A stretch of DNA of 64,000 nucleotides from JBBRNH01 sp038230415 (GTDB lineage Bacteria; Bacteroidota; Bacteroidia; Cytophagales; Spirosomataceae). This document shows, piece by piece, positions 37,412-45,773 of this stretch (position 1 is its first letter; each line of letters opens with the position of its first letter). The DNA lies in NCBI GenBank assembly GCA_038230415.1, contig JBBRNH010000008.1:1-64000 (forward strand), read 5' to 3'. Under the pieces are notes generated by a model that was given only the letters and a program-made list of their open reading frames with translations, was not told the origin of the DNA and did no database searches. The position numbers were made by a program, and so were the translations under genes.

Positions 37412-39002
37412 CGACCCCCAGATGGACGAACTCTTCAGAAAATCGGCTGAAGCGTTTGAACCCCTATATGACCCCACCGCCTGGCAAGACATGGCTGCGC
37501 GGTTAGACCGCCACGACCAAACCACGCCCTCGGTTTGGCTGCAACGGGGTCTGGCGGTACTGCTGCTGTTGTGGCTAACGGGCAACTACGGCTGGTTTTC
37601 GAGTTCGCGCCCAACGCAGCCGGTGCTGGCACAAACGCAGTCGTCAGCAGAAACATCGGCTGACCCAAAGGCCAGTAAACACGCTGATAGTCAGCCCCAA
37701 GTGATATCAGTCAGCCAGCAGGGCAAGCAAACTGACGGAGGATCGAAACAATCACGTAGTGAAGCCGGGCCACCGGCCAAAACCAGCAACGAAGCCCAAA
37801 GCCAGGTATCGGTCCCGTTACCCCGGCCATCAATCAATCAGGAGTCAGCCAATGGTATGCAAAAAGCAACGCCCCGCCCCGCACCCGGTACTGACCCGGC
37901 AACAGCCAACATGAGTTATGCCGAGATAAGCCGTACTAAACGGTCGGCTACGCCAGAAGCTACCCACAGCGGGCCTTTGTCTTTAGTAGCTAATCCAGCC
38001 GGACACCGCGCCAGCGCAAAAAAACCGAATCGGGAAGTAGCCGTGAAAGCCATAAATCGGCGGGATAGCAAGGCGAAAAATACGGTTGCTTTCAGGTTGA
38101 CAAATCCCGTTCTGGCATCGAAGACGATTAAGAAAACAGCAACGCCCGGCCCCGCTAATGCCGCAACGCAGGTAACGCCAATCAGCGAACTGACTACTTC
38201 TCGATTGCCCGGAAACGGTGGAATAGTCGTCCCTGAATCACCCGAAAACCAGGCAATTGCCCTGCTGCCGATTCGGGATAAACTCGTCGGGTATGGCCGT
38301 AATTTACTGACAGACAGCCCGGCACAATCACCAGTCCGGGCAATTCTACCCGACATTACTGCTCAAACGATGCCGGTGGTGAAACCGATCCCATTCCGAC
38401 GATTGGCGGTTGGTGCGGTGTTTTCGCCCGACCTCAGCACCATTGGTCTGCAAAACTTCGACCGGCCCGGTATCAATCTCGGTCTATCGGTGCAATACCA
38501 GTTAACGCGCCGATTGGGGATTCAGACGGGCGTGTTGTATAGCCAGAAAAACTACCGGGCGTTGGCCTCGCAGTATGTCTTGCCTCCGACCCTGAAATGG
38601 GGGGTCTGGCCGTCGAGCATCAACGGGGATTGCCGGATGATTGACCTGCCGATAAACGTTCGGTACGATGTGATTTTGAAAAAACACCCAACGGGGTTAT
38701 TTTCGTCAGCGCGGGGCTTTGTCAGTGCCGGGGTAACGGCGTACTGGATCGAACGGGAAGCGTATCGGTACAACTACGCCGACCCCAACGACCCCAATAT
38801 CAAATACCGAAGCTGGGAAACCCGCACCGGGCGGCAGGGCATCAGCAACCTGAATGTATCCATTGGGTACGAAAAACAACTCAACCAGCGGTTATCTGTT
38901 CAGGCCGAACCCTTCCTGAAAATGCCCCTGCGCGACATTGGAGCTTATAAAATCAGGCTTATCAGCACGGGCGTGTTTATGTCGGTACGCTATCGGTTCT
39001 GA
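37395..39002 (+). CDS. Membrane-spanning sigma-factor partner fused to an outer-membrane beta-barrel-like domain
   Basis: The ATG at 37395 (a TTG two codons earlier is less likely) gives 535 residues. The N terminus MQEFPDDPQMDELFRKSAEAFEP resembles anti-sigma heads of this phylum. One membrane segment follows at about 52-66 (LAVLLLLWLTGNYGW). A long Ser/Thr/Pro/Ala-rich low-complexity linker (~75-330) leads to a C-terminal porin-like region with VGAVFSPDLSTIGLQ, LGLSVQYQLTRRLGIQTGVLY and final GVFMSVRYRF. Overlap with the sigma gene supports functional pairing. How one chain would span inner and outer membranes is unclear. Confidence 0.75.
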   Translation: MQEFPDDPQMDELFRKSAEAFEPLYDPTAWQDMAARLDRHDQTTPSVWLQRGLAVLLLLWLTGNYGWFSSSRPTQPVLAQTQSSAETSADPKASKHADSQPQVISVSQQGKQTDGGSKQSRSEAGPPAKTSNEAQSQVSVPLPRPSINQESANGMQKATPRPAPGTDPATANMSYAEISRTKRSATPEATHSGPLSLVANPAGHRASAKKPNREVAVKAINRRDSKAKNTVAFRLTNPVLASKTIKKTATPGPANAATQVTPISELTTSRLPGNGGIVVPESPENQAIALLPIRDKLVGYGRNLLTDSPAQSPVRAILPDITAQTMPVVKPIPFRRLAVGAVFSPDLSTIGLQNFDRPGINLGLSVQYQLTRRLGIQTGVLYSQKNYRALASQYVLPPTLKWGVWPSSINGDCRMIDLPINVRYDVILKKHPTGLFSSARGFVSAGVTAYWIEREAYRYNYADPNDPNIKYRSWETRTGRQGISNLNVSIGYEKQLNQRLSVQAEPFLKMPLRDIGAYKIRLISTGVFMSVRYRF

Positions 39003-39059
39003 TTTATCGTTTTTAGTGAGCATTACTTATTACAGCGTCTAAACTCAAACCAGGTAATC

Positions 39060-39590
39060 ATGAATACCAACCAACCAGTAACCGAAACACCCCAAAGTCG
39101 CGCCGAATTTATGCGGAGTTTGGGCCTGAGCAGCGCGGCCCTAATGTCGTTCTATTGCATGGGAACCCTAACGAGTTGCTCCTCAAAAAGCGATCCGGCT
39201 CCCGTAACGCCTGCCCCAACACCAACCCCCACACCAGTGGTGGCCATAACGGGCAATGCAGAAACGGCAAAAGGAAAGATTGATTTCACCCTCGACCTGA
39301 CCAGCGCAGACTACAAAGCCCTGAAGACGCAGGGCGAATTTGTGAAGGTTGGCGACGTGCTGGTTGCTGATGTTAAAGGCGGGAAGTTCGTGGCTATTCA
39401 ACGGCTGTGTACCCACCAGGGATTCGATACGGTAGGGTATCGGTTAGCCACCGACGATTTTAAATGCACCACGCACGGTTCGGGGTTCGCCAATGACGGT
39501 ACGGTGCTGAATGGCCCGACAACGAAGGCCATGAAAGCCTACAAAACAACGCTGAGTACGGATGGCAACAAACTCCAGATAACGGAGTAA
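39060..39590 (+). CDS. Rieske [2Fe-2S] lipoprotein, tandem copy 1
   Basis: The 176-residue protein has a Tat/lipoprotein-like leader (SRAEFMRSLGLSSAALMSF) with lipobox LTSC at C40. A proline/threonine linker follows, then a Rieske domain whose cluster ligands are C117-x-H119 and C136-xx-H139 (CTH, CTTH). It should be a periplasmic electron carrier. Its first ~130 nt are almost the same as those of the next gene, showing tandem duplication. No cytochrome bc1 partner is present; a b561-like membrane protein ends the cluster. Confidence 0.9.
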   Translation: MNTNQPVTETPQSRAEFMRSLGLSSAALMSFYCMGTLTSCSSKSDPAPVTPAPTPTPTPVVAITGNAETAKGKIDFTLDLTSADYKALKTQGEFVKVGDVLVADVKGGKFVAIQRLCTHQGFDTVGYRLATDDFKCTTHGSGFANDGTVLNGPTTKAMKAYKTTLSTDGNKLQITE

Positions 39591-39745
39591 GAAAACAGAT
39601 TAACTACTTCATCAACAACCAATTGCGTTGGCGGAAATAACGGTGTAAACTGTTGTTTCCTGCCAACACAGAAACAACGAACGGGCTTTGGCCGACAACA
39701 TTTATCCCGTCAGCGTGGTTGAGACAGCAACCTATTTGTCTAACA

Positions 39746-40282
39746 ATGAATACCAACCAACCAACCACCGAAACCCCCCAAAGCCGCGCCGAATTTATTC
39801 GCGGGCTGGGCCTGAGCAGCGCAGCCCTGATGTCGTTCTACTGCATGGGAACCCTAACGAGTTGCTCCTCAAAAAGCGACCCCGCCCCGGTAACCACTAC
39901 GCCACCAACCTCGACAACGCCAACCACGCCCGCAGCAACGGGCATAACGGGCAATGCCGATTCGGCCAAAGGAAAAATTGATTTCACCCTCGACCTGACC
40001 AACGCCAATTACAGCAAACTGAAAACGGCAGGTGAATACGTGAATCCCGGCGAATTGGTGGTGGCGAATGCCAAAAATGGGTACGTAGCCATTGGCCGGA
40101 TTTGCACTCACGCTGCGGGGGATCTTCAATATCGAAAAGATAGCGACGATTTTCAGTGTAATGTCCACGGCGGACTATACAATACCAATGGCAGCGTGAA
40201 AGCGGCCCCGCCGGTGAAAGCCGTGAAAGCCTTCACGGTGGCGCTGAGTACCGACAAAAATTCGTTGCGGGTAACAGAATAA
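39746..40282 (+). CDS. Rieske [2Fe-2S] lipoprotein, tandem copy 2
   Basis: The ATG at 39746 (178 aa) aligns exactly with the start of copy 1; the longer frame upstream is not supported. Leader, lipobox (C40) and linker match copy 1. The Rieske ligands are C120-x-H122 and C138-xx-H141 (CTH, CNVH), but the loop sequences have diverged, which suggests a different redox potential or partner. The 156-bp gap before it contains a small hairpin (39628-39640 with 39653-39666). Confidence 0.9.
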   Translation: MNTNQPTTETPQSRAEFIRGLGLSSAALMSFYCMGTLTSCSSKSDPAPVTTTPPTSTTPTTPAATGITGNADSAKGKIDFTLDLTNANYSKLKTAGEYVNPGELVVANAKNGYVAIGRICTHAAGDLQYRKDSDDFQCNVHGGLYNTNGSVKAAPPVKAVKAFTVALSTDKNSLRVTE

Positions 40283-40357
40283 AAACGGCAGTACAGGCAA
40301 CGGTTCATGCACGTTTGGGCGTATATACCGTTGTAGCTACACGTAAACGAATCAATC

Positions 40358-40798
40358 ATGCTTACCGAAAACCGGCAGAATCGGCACGAGTTTCTTAAAT
40401 CTCTGGGCTTGCGGGGAGCCGCTCTGATAGCCATTTATTGCGCCGGACAATCCCTTACGGCGTGTAGCAAAAGCGGCTCCACTGACCCCACGCCCCTGCC
40501 GTCGGGCGGGGTTGTGGTTGACCTGTCGGCACCGGCCAATGCCGGTTTACTGAAAGTCGGCAACTACATCATTACCAACGATATCGTGTTGGCAAACACC
40601 ACCAAAGGCTACGTGGCCGTAACGGTGGTATGCAGCCACGAAGGGCGCAAACAGGTGCAACTCGCCAACGATGAATTTTACTGCACCGAACACGGCGCAC
40701 GGTACGATCTGGCGGGTAAAGGGCTGAACGCGAACGGCAGCCGGGGGTTAAAACTATACACCATCACAAAGTCGGGCAATACCCTAACCATTTCGTAA
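40358..40798 (+). CDS. Rieske [2Fe-2S] lipoprotein, tandem copy 3
   Basis: This 146-residue paralogue is shorter and more diverged. It has leader NRHEFLKSLGLRGAALIAIY with lipobox LTAC (C36) and ligands C92-x-H94 (CSH) and C109-xx-H112 (CTEH). Its stop is 2 bp before the ATG of the b561-like membrane protein, so those two are the most tightly coupled pair of the cluster. Confidence 0.88.
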   Translation: MLTENRQNRHEFLKSLGLRGAALIAIYCAGQSLTACSKSGSTDPTPLPSGGVVVDLSAPANAGLLKVGNYIITNDIVLANTTKGYVAVTVVCSHEGRKQVQLANDEFYCTEHGARYDLAGKGLNANGSRGLKLYTITKSGNTLTIS

Positions 40799-40800
40799 CG

Positions 40801-41505
40801 ATGAAACAGGCTCTCCGGCTCGTGCTACTTTTTTTCATGTCTGTTCAGACCCTTTGGGCCCAGGATTCGACCCGTACCCAACGCCCGGTTTCAGCGGCAG
40901 ACTCATCGGCAACGGCGGGTGATGACCTGCTGGCGGGCCTGACCGATTCGGTGAAAACCGAGCCGCTGCTGCCCCACAAAATGATTTTTACGCAACGTGC
41001 TTTCTGGGGACCAAAGGGATTGCTGCGGGTCATGAATATTGCCCCGCTCACGCCCGAAGGCCGGGTTGAAGAACTAAAAATCAGGCGAACGATGCTGGTG
41101 ACGCATCAGGTAATGGGCTTTGTGACGCTGGCCGGTTTTGTGGCGCAGGGCTTGTTGGGTGCCAAACTCTACAACGCAACGGGGCAAGATTATATAGACA
41201 CCAAACGGCTGCACGAGAGCGTTGCAACGGCCATCAACATTAGTTATGTTGCCACCACGCTGGTATCGCTGACGGCCCCGCCCAAGTTGCTCTCTGACCG
41301 GCGCGGACTGAGCGGTGTTAAGCTCCACAAATATTTAGCCATAGCGCACATTGCCGGGATGCTTGCCACAAACATTTTGTCGCAGCAAATCAACAAGCCG
41401 GGGCAAACCGGCGACGGCTATACGCAAACCAAGAGCCTGCACCGGATCGCTGCCTACACCACATTCGGGACGTATGCGGCTTCGATAATCGTGCTTAAAT
41501 TTTAA
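40801..41505 (+). CDS. Four-helix membrane protein with histidine pairs (cytochrome b561-like)
   Basis: The 234-residue protein has a signal peptide (LRLVLLFFMSVQTLWAQ), a periplasmic stretch and four membrane helices. Histidines in TMLVTHQVMGF, DTKRLHESVA, VKLHKYLAIAHIAGM and TKSLHRIAAY are placed like the paired heme b ligands of b561 proteins. Together with the adjacent Rieske proteins it suggests a small quinone- or heme-linked electron transfer chain. Heme binding is inferred from histidine placement only. Confidence 0.65.
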   Translation: MKQALRLVLLFFMSVQTLWAQDSTRTQRPVSAADSSATAGDDLLAGLTDSVKTEPLLPHKMIFTQRAFWGPKGLLRVMNIAPLTPEGRVEELKIRRTMLVTHQVMGFVTLAGFVAQGLLGAKLYNATGQDYIDTKRLHESVATAINISYVATTLVSLTAPPKLLSDRRGLSGVKLHKYLAIAHIAGMLATNILSQQINKPGQTGDGYTQTKSLHRIAAYTTFGTYAASIIVLKF

Positions 41506-41509
41506 CCAC

Positions 41510-41614
41510 TGATTACGTTGATTGATAGCCGATTTCGCTGATTTCCCCATTCGTGTAATCAACTATTAATCAACGGACAAAATCAGCGGAATCGGCTATC
41601 AATCAACGTAATCA
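41510..41614 (+). repeat. 35-bp inverted repeat filling the gap before yceI
   Basis: The arms 41510-41544 and 41580-41614 match at 34 of 35 positions around a 35-nt loop that itself repeats arm words (TAATCAAC). It begins 5 nt after the b561-like stop and ends 8 nt before the yceI ATG. There is no T-run. It is the most stable of the AT-rich intergenic inverted repeats along with the one at 50758. Confidence 0.9.
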
Positions 41615-41622
41615 ACGGTTTT

Positions 41623-42159
41623 ATGCAACATCTCCTGTTTATCCTTCTGCTGTTGGTTACACCCCCCGCTGCCCCGCGCAGGTTGGTGGCCGACAAAACG
41701 GCTTCTACCGTGATTTATGCCATGAAACACCCGCTTCATGCCTGGGAAGGCGTTAGCCACGATGTGAACTGTGCAGCCCTCTACAATGACGAGACCAAGC
41801 AACTCGAAAACGTGGCGGTGGCCGTTAAACTCAGCACCTTCGACAGCAAGGATGCCAACCGCGATTCGCACGGGCTTGAGGTTATGGAAGCCATCAAGTT
41901 TCCGACCGTTACGTTCAGCAGCCAAAGCATCAAAACCAACGCCGACGGCTCGCTGACGGCCACCGGCAAACTGACGTATCACGGCCTGACGAAGCCCATA
42001 ACGATTCAGGCAACCCGGCGCAACGAAGCGGGCAAACTGATTCTGACGGGTGGGTTCACCTATAACCTCACCGATTTCAACGTCGAACGGCCCGCACTGT
42101 TGGGCCTGAAAACCGAAGATGAAGTAAAAATGAAATTTACGGTGGCGTTTACCATTTAA
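41623..42159 (+). CDS. YceI-family periplasmic lipocalin-like protein
   Basis: The 178-residue protein has a short signal peptide (MQHLLFILLLLVTPPAA). The YceI barrel follows: STVIYAMKHPLHAWEGVSHD, FDSKDANRDSHGLEVMEA, FPTVTFSS, and GGFTYNLTDFNVERP near the end. YceI proteins bind long isoprenoid chains such as polyprenyl quinones. Next to Rieske and b561-like genes, a quinone-carrier role is attractive but unproven. Translation may be affected by the hairpin that ends 8 nt before the start. Confidence 0.9.
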   Translation: MQHLLFILLLLVTPPAAPRRLVADKTASTVIYAMKHPLHAWEGVSHDVNCAALYNDETKQLENVAVAVKLSTFDSKDANRDSHGLEVMEAIKFPTVTFSSQSIKTNADGSLTATGKLTYHGLTKPITIQATRRNEAGKLILTGGFTYNLTDFNVERPALLGLKTEDEVKMKFTVAFTI

Positions 42160-42183
42160 TTGCCGCTCAATCAATTGAGTCCT

Positions 42184-42248
42184 GCTTTTTCACGGGGAAA
42201 TTATACCTTTCGGGATAACTTCTTAAACCCGTTTTCCCGTGAAAAAGC
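42184..42248 (+). repeat. 17-bp inverted repeat around the promoter and start codon of the subtilase gene
   Basis: The arms 42184-42200 (GCTTTTTCACGGGGAAA) and 42232-42248 match at 16 of 17 positions. The right arm contains the GTG start codon at 42239. The 31-bp loop holds TACCTTTC at 42205-42212, one base from the TAnnTTTG -7 consensus. Confidence 0.75.
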
Positions 42249-43765
42249 TGTTTACCCTCGCCCTGCTGGTAATCGTCGCGCAGTCGTGCCAGACCACGCT
42301 CAATCCTGATACCGCCCCCGCAGCAAACGCTCTGCAAACCACCGATGCCATTGACGCGGTGATTTACGGAGCTGCCAAAACCAACGCTGATTTTAGGTGG
42401 AGCTTAGTTTCTGACCAAACCATCTGGAGCGCACTCCGCCAATCCGATGCCGTGCTGTCGGTGGGTTATAAACCTGCCAATGTCTCTGCCGATCTGCGCG
42501 AAACAATTCATACTATTGACGTTCAGAGTGTTGCGTGGCAACAGGCCCGCCAGCAATTGCTTGATTTGATTTTTGCCGAAGAACAAATCCTCAACCCAGC
42601 CCTGAAACGCGCTGACCTCGAAGCCTTTGCCGAAACAACGCTGCCGGTGCTTGACGTGCGGGTGCGGAGTGTAGAGACCATCAAAAAACTGCGTCAATCG
42701 AACCTCGTGCGCTATGCCGAGCCGATGAGCTACCAGCCGGGTCAGGCCAGCAACAGCCGCGCCCGTGCCACATCGAGCAGTGGCTGCGGCTCAAACATTG
42801 CCGATATTCCGCTGTATGAAGGGCAGGATTACACTACGCTGGCACCCGGCACCAAATCAGCCTGGAACCACCCGTTTCATGGCATTCGGGATGCCTGGAA
42901 CCAAAGCACCGGCGCGGGCGTGAAACTGATGCTGATTGATACCGGCGTGAGCGATCAGCAGGACAACCTCGGCAGTGCCATCAATCAGGGCAGTTCATCG
43001 GGCCGGACAATTGAAAAACTCGTGACGCTGGGCAAAAACTGGCCCTGGTCGGCGGCAGAAACGCCCAACGACGGCTGCGGTCACGGCACCTCGATGGCCG
43101 GGGCCATGATTGGGCCACGCGGCACCGACGGAGCCGCATCGGGCATTGCCTACAACGCCAGTCTGGTTAGTGTGCGGGCCGCTGCCGATGTGTTGCTTGA
43201 CGAATCGCGGGAGTTAAAAGGCGTAGCCGATGCGTTTGTGCTGGCCGGCAACCGGGCCGACGTAAAAATCACGAGTATGTCCATGGGAACCGTGTTATAC
43301 AGTTCACAGGTGGCGGATGCCATCCGGTATGCCTACAACAAAGGCAAGCTGATGTTCTGCGCGGGTGGCACCTCGTTTGGCTGGACAGCGGGCTGGGTTG
43401 GCGTTATTTTCCCGGCTAATATGGATGAGGTTCAGGCTATTACCGGCGTTCAGGACAACCTCACTACTCGCTGCGACGACTGCCATCAGGGAAGCCAGAT
43501 TGATTTTGTGATGGTGATGGAGAAGGCCGGTAACAAACGCCACGTACCCACCTTAGCCATGAGCGGTAACCCACCCTCAACCGTTGGCGGCTCGTCGGTA
43601 GCCACGGCCAGCACCGCCGGGATAGCCGCATTGGTCTGGGCCAAATACCCGTCGCTGACCCGCGCCCAGGTGGTGAGCAAATTAGCAGCAGCGTCGAGCG
43701 GGGGAGGCAGCAACTTTGGCTATGGTCGCATCAACGTCAACACCGCCCTTTCAACGGCGTACTGA
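42239..43765 (+). CDS. Subtilisin-like (S8) serine peptidase lipoprotein
   Basis: The gene starts with GTG at 42239; there is no ATG near the signal sequence MKKLFTLALLVIVAQSC, which ends in a lipobox. The 508-residue protein has a ~200-aa N-terminal region, probably an inhibitory prodomain. The catalytic triad follows: Asp in MLIDTGVSD at about 233, His in GCGHGTSMAG at about 281 and Ser in VGGSSVATASTAG at about 451. It should be a surface or periplasmic protease. The start codon is embedded in one arm of an inverted repeat. Confidence 0.88.
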   Translation: MKKLFTLALLVIVAQSCQTTLNPDTAPAANALQTTDAIDAVIYGAAKTNADFRWSLVSDQTIWSALRQSDAVLSVGYKPANVSADLRETIHTIDVQSVAWQQARQQLLDLIFAEEQILNPALKRADLEAFAETTLPVLDVRVRSVETIKKLRQSNLVRYAEPMSYQPGQASNSRARATSSSGCGSNIADIPLYEGQDYTTLAPGTKSAWNHPFHGIRDAWNQSTGAGVKLMLIDTGVSDQQDNLGSAINQGSSSGRTIEKLVTLGKNWPWSAAETPNDGCGHGTSMAGAMIGPRGTDGAASGIAYNASLVSVRAAADVLLDESRELKGVADAFVLAGNRADVKITSMSMGTVLYSSQVADAIRYAYNKGKLMFCAGGTSFGWTAGWVGVIFPANMDEVQAITGVQDNLTTRCDDCHQGSQIDFVMVMEKAGNKRHVPTLAMSGNPPSTVGGSSVATASTAGIAALVWAKYPSLTRAQVVSKLAAASSGGGSNFGYGRINVNTALSTAY

Positions 43766-43834
43766 TGGTCTCCATAAGGAAATCGCGTCGGTTCGTTGCT
43801 TTCATCCAAAAAAACCAACATATCCCCAGAAACA

Positions 43835-45187
43835 ATGACACAAGAAACTAACCGGCGCGATTTTCTGAAAACATCGGGCCTGCTCACGGGTGGAGCTTTG
43901 CTCGGCTCGATACCGGCTTCGGCCAGCAAGATCGGCTACCATTTTTCGGTAGAAGACACCATCAAAGTGGCCCTCATCGGCTGCGGAGGGCGCGGTACGG
44001 GCGCGGCTGCCCAGGCTCTCGCCACCAAGCAGAACATCAAGATTGTGGCGATGGCCGATGCCTTCAAAGACCGTTTAGATCAGGCCTACGCTAATCTGAC
44101 CGAAAAAGCCTACAAAGATTGGTCGGGCGCAGAGCTGGATGTACGGAAAAAGGTGGACGTGCCAGATGACCATAAATTTGTCGGTTTCGATGCCTACAAA
44201 CAGGCCATCGCCCTGGCCGATGTCGTGATTTTGGCAACGCCCCCCGGTTTCCGGCCCATGCACTTCGAGGAAGCTATTCGGCAGGGCAAGCACGTGTTTA
44301 TGGAGAAACCCGTTGCCACCGACGCACCCGGTGTGCGCCGGGTGCTGGCAGCCGCCGAAGAAGCCAAGCGCAAAAAACTGAACGTGGTGGTGGGTTTGCA
44401 ACGGCACTACCAGCCCAACTACCGCGAAATGGTGAAACGGATTCACGACGGTATGCTGGGCGACATTGTGGGCGGCAGCGTATATTGGGTAAGCGGGGGC
44501 GTGTGGAACAACCCGCGCAAGCCCGACCAAACCGAGATGGACTACCAGATGCGAAACTGGTATTATTTCAACTGGCTCTGCGGAGACCATATCAACGAGC
44601 AGCACATTCACAACATTGACGTTGCCAACTGGGTCAAACGCGGCTATCCGGTTTCGGCGCAGGGAACGGGCGGGCGGCAGGTCAGGACGGGCAAAGACTA
44701 CGGCGAAATTTTCGATCACCACATCGTTGACTACACCTACGCCGATGGTACGCTCATCAACAGCCAATGTCGCCACTACGAAGGCACCCACAGCATTGTG
44801 GACGAGCGATTTCTGGGTACGAAGGGCAAGGTGGATTCGTTTGGGCAGAAATCGGCGTTGCTGAACTACAAAGGCCAGCCGCTGTATGTGCATAACGGCA
44901 AGGCCGACGGCAACCCCTATCAGATTGAACACGACGAACTCTTTGCCGCCATTGCCAAAGGCGAATACAAATTTGCCGATGCCGAAAACGGCGCGAAAAG
45001 CACCATGACCGCCATCATGGGCCGGATGGCGACGTATTCGGGCAAGCTCGTGAAGTGGGACGAAGCCCTAAACTCGCAGATTGATTTATTCCCGGCCAAA
45101 CTCGCCTGGGATGCCATGCCGAAGTTGCTGCCCGGTGCCGATGGGTTTTATCCGGTGGCCGTTCCGGGCAAAACGATTACGGTGTAG
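43835..45187 (+). CDS. Exported Gfo/Idh/MocA-family oxidoreductase, copy 1
   Basis: The ATG at 43835 gives 450 residues starting with a Tat signal (NRRDFLKTSGLLTGGALLGS). The Rossmann domain KVALIGCGGRGTGAAAQAL follows, then the conserved HVFMEKPVATDAPGVRRV. The C-terminal domain has WYYFNWLCGDHINEQHIHNID. Such Tat-exported members are common in Bacteroidota and Planctomycetes and act on sugars or cyclitols with tightly bound NAD(P). A strong terminator follows. A second exported homologue is at 48973. Confidence 0.92.
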   Translation: MTQETNRRDFLKTSGLLTGGALLGSIPASASKIGYHFSVEDTIKVALIGCGGRGTGAAAQALATKQNIKIVAMADAFKDRLDQAYANLTEKAYKDWSGAELDVRKKVDVPDDHKFVGFDAYKQAIALADVVILATPPGFRPMHFEEAIRQGKHVFMEKPVATDAPGVRRVLAAAEEAKRKKLNVVVGLQRHYQPNYREMVKRIHDGMLGDIVGGSVYWVSGGVWNNPRKPDQTEMDYQMRNWYYFNWLCGDHINEQHIHNIDVANWVKRGYPVSAQGTGGRQVRTGKDYGEIFDHHIVDYTYADGTLINSQCRHYEGTHSIVDERFLGTKGKVDSFGQKSALLNYKGQPLYVHNGKADGNPYQIEHDELFAAIAKGEYKFADAENGAKSTMTAIMGRMATYSGKLVKWDEALNSQIDLFPAKLAWDAMPKLLPGADGFYPVAVPGKTITV

Positions 45188-45205
45188 TTTTCGCTGATAT
45201 TGAGG

Positions 45206-45241
45206 AACGCAAAAAGCCCGGCAAGCCGGGCCTTTTGCGTT
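45206..45241. terminator. Terminator between the oxidoreductase and aspartic protease genes
   Basis: The 17-nt arms AACGCAAAAAGCCCGGC and GCCGGGCCTTTTGCGTT pair with one mismatch around AA. The GC-rich top and A/T flanks serve both convergent genes. Confidence 0.92.
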
Positions 45242-45256
45242 TTCGGGAAATCACTG

Positions 45257-45676
45257 CTATTTCAACTTCATCTGGGCGAAATAGGGATGCTCTGGATTGA
45301 CAATAAGTTCTTGTCTTAATGGGTGGATGAGAACATCCATGTCTTCGAGCGGGATGGCTCCAAGCAATACTTCGCTATTACCGGGCAGCACCATGGCGTT
45401 GCAGATTGTCCGGCGGTTTTTGAACCGGAGTTCAACCTGACTCACCACGTCGAACTCAACAATCCGACTGTCGGCGGTTTCGGCTTTTCGCTTCTCCATC
45501 ACCGGAAACTGCAACTGCTCCTGAATACTCTCGTTGATGCAGAGCATATAACTCCCGGTATCAACTAAGGCATACACATTCATCCGCTTGATTTCATCTT
45601 CGCCGATGATATGACGGCGGGCAGATTCAAGATCATACCCATTAATCAGTTCAATATCAGCATATACCAGTCCCAT
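45257..45676 (-). CDS. Clan AA retropepsin-like aspartic protease
   Basis: The 139-residue protein has the single catalytic motif ALVDTGSYM at about residues 38-46 and a second conserved segment LLGAIPLEDMDVLIHP near the C terminus. It would act as a homodimer, like retroviral proteases. Small cytoplasmic members of this group are widespread and unassigned. It is divergent from a Uma2 gene across 97 bp and has a good -7 element. Confidence 0.82.
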   Translation of the reverse strand: MGLVYADIELINGYDLESARRHIIGEDEIKRMNVYALVDTGSYMLCINESIQEQLQFPVMEKRKAETADSRIVEFDVVSQVELRFKNRRTICNAMVLPGNSEVLLGAIPLEDMDVLIHPLRQELIVNPEHPYFAQMKLK

Positions 45677-45695
45677 GTTTCTGTTGGTTTTTGAA

Positions 45696-45703
45696 CAAAG
45701 ATA
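45696..45703 (-). promoter_or_regulatory. -7 element of the aspartic protease gene
   Basis: The minus strand reads TATCTTTG, an exact TAnnTTTG, ending 19 bp before the ATG at 45676. Confidence 0.6.
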
Positions 45704-45773
45704 CGCACAGATGACGGTACGTGATTAGGCGTTTTTGCGTATCTTGCTGGTGAATTTAACCCCAAAAACGGCT

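Noticed and set aside
44075..44932. 285-codon minus-strand frame opposite the exported oxidoreductase
   Set aside because: It is a shadow of a well-supported gene; hydrophobic and valine/histidine-rich without any family pattern.
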